Below, piece by piece: positions 62,769 through 64,000 of a DNA stretch of 64,000 bases; the first letter of the stretch is position 1, and every line of letters starts with the position of its first letter. The position numbers and the translations under genes were made by a program. The DNA is from Coprinellus micaceus. Lineage: Eukaryota > Basidiomycota > Agaricomycetes > Agaricales > Psathyrellaceae. The notes below the pieces were generated by a model. That model saw only the letters and a list, made by a program, of their open reading frames with translations, had not been told where the DNA came from and ran no database searches. The stretch lies in NCBI GenBank assembly GCA_951394405.1, contig OX596341.1, positions 2,046,001 through 2,110,000 on the forward strand. Reading direction: 5' to 3'.

Positions 62769-63550
62769 CGTGGTTTCGCGTCTTCGGGGTGGTGGAAACT
62801 AGTAAAGTATCTGGGAAGGTCGGCGGTGTGGAGTGGAGCGCGGTGACCCTGGAATATATATGCGAACCTGCACTGCCGCATTTCCATGATTTCCCGTGCA
62901 TGTCATTCCGCGTCAGACCCTTCTTGGCATCTTGGACAGGGTCTCCATGGCACCTTCATACGACTTCCAGCGTCGAGGCGACAGTTCCAGGTCCTGAGGA
63001 GTCAAGACGAAGCTCTGGACAAGGGTTCAAGAACTTGTGGTTCCGGTTCCGATGGTGTTTGCGCCTGGGGGTCTTGCCACGCAACACCGGACGCTATTGC
63101 GGGCGTCGATTTAAGCGCCCGGCTTGGTTCTGCCAGCAAAACCAAAGGCACAGGCGCGAAAGTGTACGCTCGCTCTCAGCCCAACGAAATTTGGTTTGCC
63201 CAGGAAGCGTGCAGTTCGAACTCTAACGCATGCGGAAAGAGGCCAGCGCGCTATGACCCTCCGACTAGAGGTGTACAAGCTGGCAGGGTTGTTGCAACTT
63301 GAGACGTCCCCTCTTTTCCCCTCGCCCACCTTTACATCCCCAAAGTCATCTCTGGACGCCGTGCTATGTGCTAAGCGCGTTTGGTGACTCAGTGAGACTG
63401 CTACGTGTTGCCCTCCCACTGAGGTCCAGCGCTTCATACCCAAGCTCAAAACGCGTATTGTACTGGCTATATATAGTGCACGCGCGGACCGAATTTGGTG
63501 AGTCTTCTGCACCTATTTTCCGGCGAATGTCGCTAAGCGGAGTCGTTTAG
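62769..63550. other. Intergenic, upstream of the DUF4139 gene and of a possible right-edge gene
   Basis: It presumably holds the promoter of the DUF4139 gene (transcribed leftwards). Two overlapping long ORFs here lack protein character. A TATA box at 63468 points right. Confidence 0.45.
63468..63475 (+). promoter_or_regulatory. TATA box
   Basis: TATATATA in GGCTATATATAGTGCA, 75 bp upstream of the possible exon at 63551. Confidence 0.4.
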
Positions 63551-63690
63551 CAGGGTGGGAAGCTCTTCAGCAATGGGAAACCCACCGCGGTGTTCAACAA
63601 ACAATCAACGAAAGCAGCACCAGCGAAATTTCTTGGGAGAAGGTCAGCGCGCATAACATCGTCGAGTTCCTAGGTGTTTTCACGAAAGCA
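63551..63690 (+). CDS. Possible internal exon of a gene running off the right edge
   Basis: Between an acceptor (GTTTAGCAG) and a donor (GTAAGG) lies a frame that looks coding, with WEALQQWETHRGVQQTI and NIVEFLGVFTKA. A GTGAGT donor at about 63500 could precede it, and CTGACCAG near 63752 could be the next acceptor. No start codon is fixed and the family is unrecognised. Confidence 0.3.
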
Positions 63691-64000
63691 GTAAGGGCCA
63701 GCTGTATTTTGATCAGGCTCTTGAGCTTGTTCTCAAATGACATCTGACCAGGTCTCCAGTTAACGAACTGCATGACGCCGTTGGTGAAAGTCGTTCAGGA
63801 CGAGCAAGGTGTCAGCGAGTCACGAAGGTCCAATAACGAGTGCCATCCACCCGACGACTTCTACTCAGTATACTGACGACCGTCGGACGATGATTCTGCC
63901 AACCAGTGGTGCCCCAAGGCGGTGGGCAAGCCATTTACTCCCTTGGACGGCAGATTGTCCCACATATGTTTCCCCGATGGTGCCCAATGACAGCTTATGG

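Overview
The window is nuclear DNA of a filamentous basidiomycete, most likely an Agaricomycete. The evidence is dense 45-90 nt GT-AG introns, 3-25 nt micro-exons in housekeeping genes, a fungal NACHT-ankyrin protein, and a Ty3/gypsy-type LTR element. I cannot fix the species; a Rhizoctonia-like fungus is only a guess.

Layout. (1) 1-9909: a minus-strand gene whose product has an HxD...H pattern like 2-oxoglutarate/Fe(II) dioxygenases. It runs off the left edge. A complete 7415-bp LTR retrotransposon (1469-8883, identical LTRs, CATAC target duplication) sits inside a 59-nt intron of this gene, in antisense. The element's pol is wrecked and lacks most of reverse transcriptase, yet it carries an intact zinc-knuckle ORF just before the 3' LTR. 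(2) 9910-13070: an intergenic region between two divergent genes. It holds six hairpins with one near-constant core (TACCAGCTGCTGGAG) and different, self-complementary arms, plus a 54-bp near-perfect palindrome. (3) 13071-15986: an intronless 971-codon ORF of unknown function. (4) 16.5-19.5 kb: a weak small gene, then a 15-exon amino-acid/GABA permease. (5) 19.5-49.4 kb: mostly gene-poor sequence. It holds one clear conserved-looking gene (35940-36713) and some tentative fragments. (6) 49.5-53.9 kb: cytosolic malate dehydrogenase and GAPDH, convergent. (7) 54.9-59.8 kb: a 1521-aa NACHT-ankyrin receptor. (8) 60.7-62.8 kb: a DUF4140/DUF4139 (MuiA-like) protein on the minus strand, then a possible exon at the right edge.

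The GAPDH and malate dehydrogenase genes serve glycolysis and NAD(H) redox, the permease serves nitrogen uptake, and the NACHT-ankyrin protein has the architecture of a fungal innate-immunity or incompatibility receptor. The 9.9-13.1 kb hairpin field and its two flanking lineage-type genes are the least explained part of the window. All exon joins were worked out by hand from splice signals and reading phase; no search or transcript data were available.
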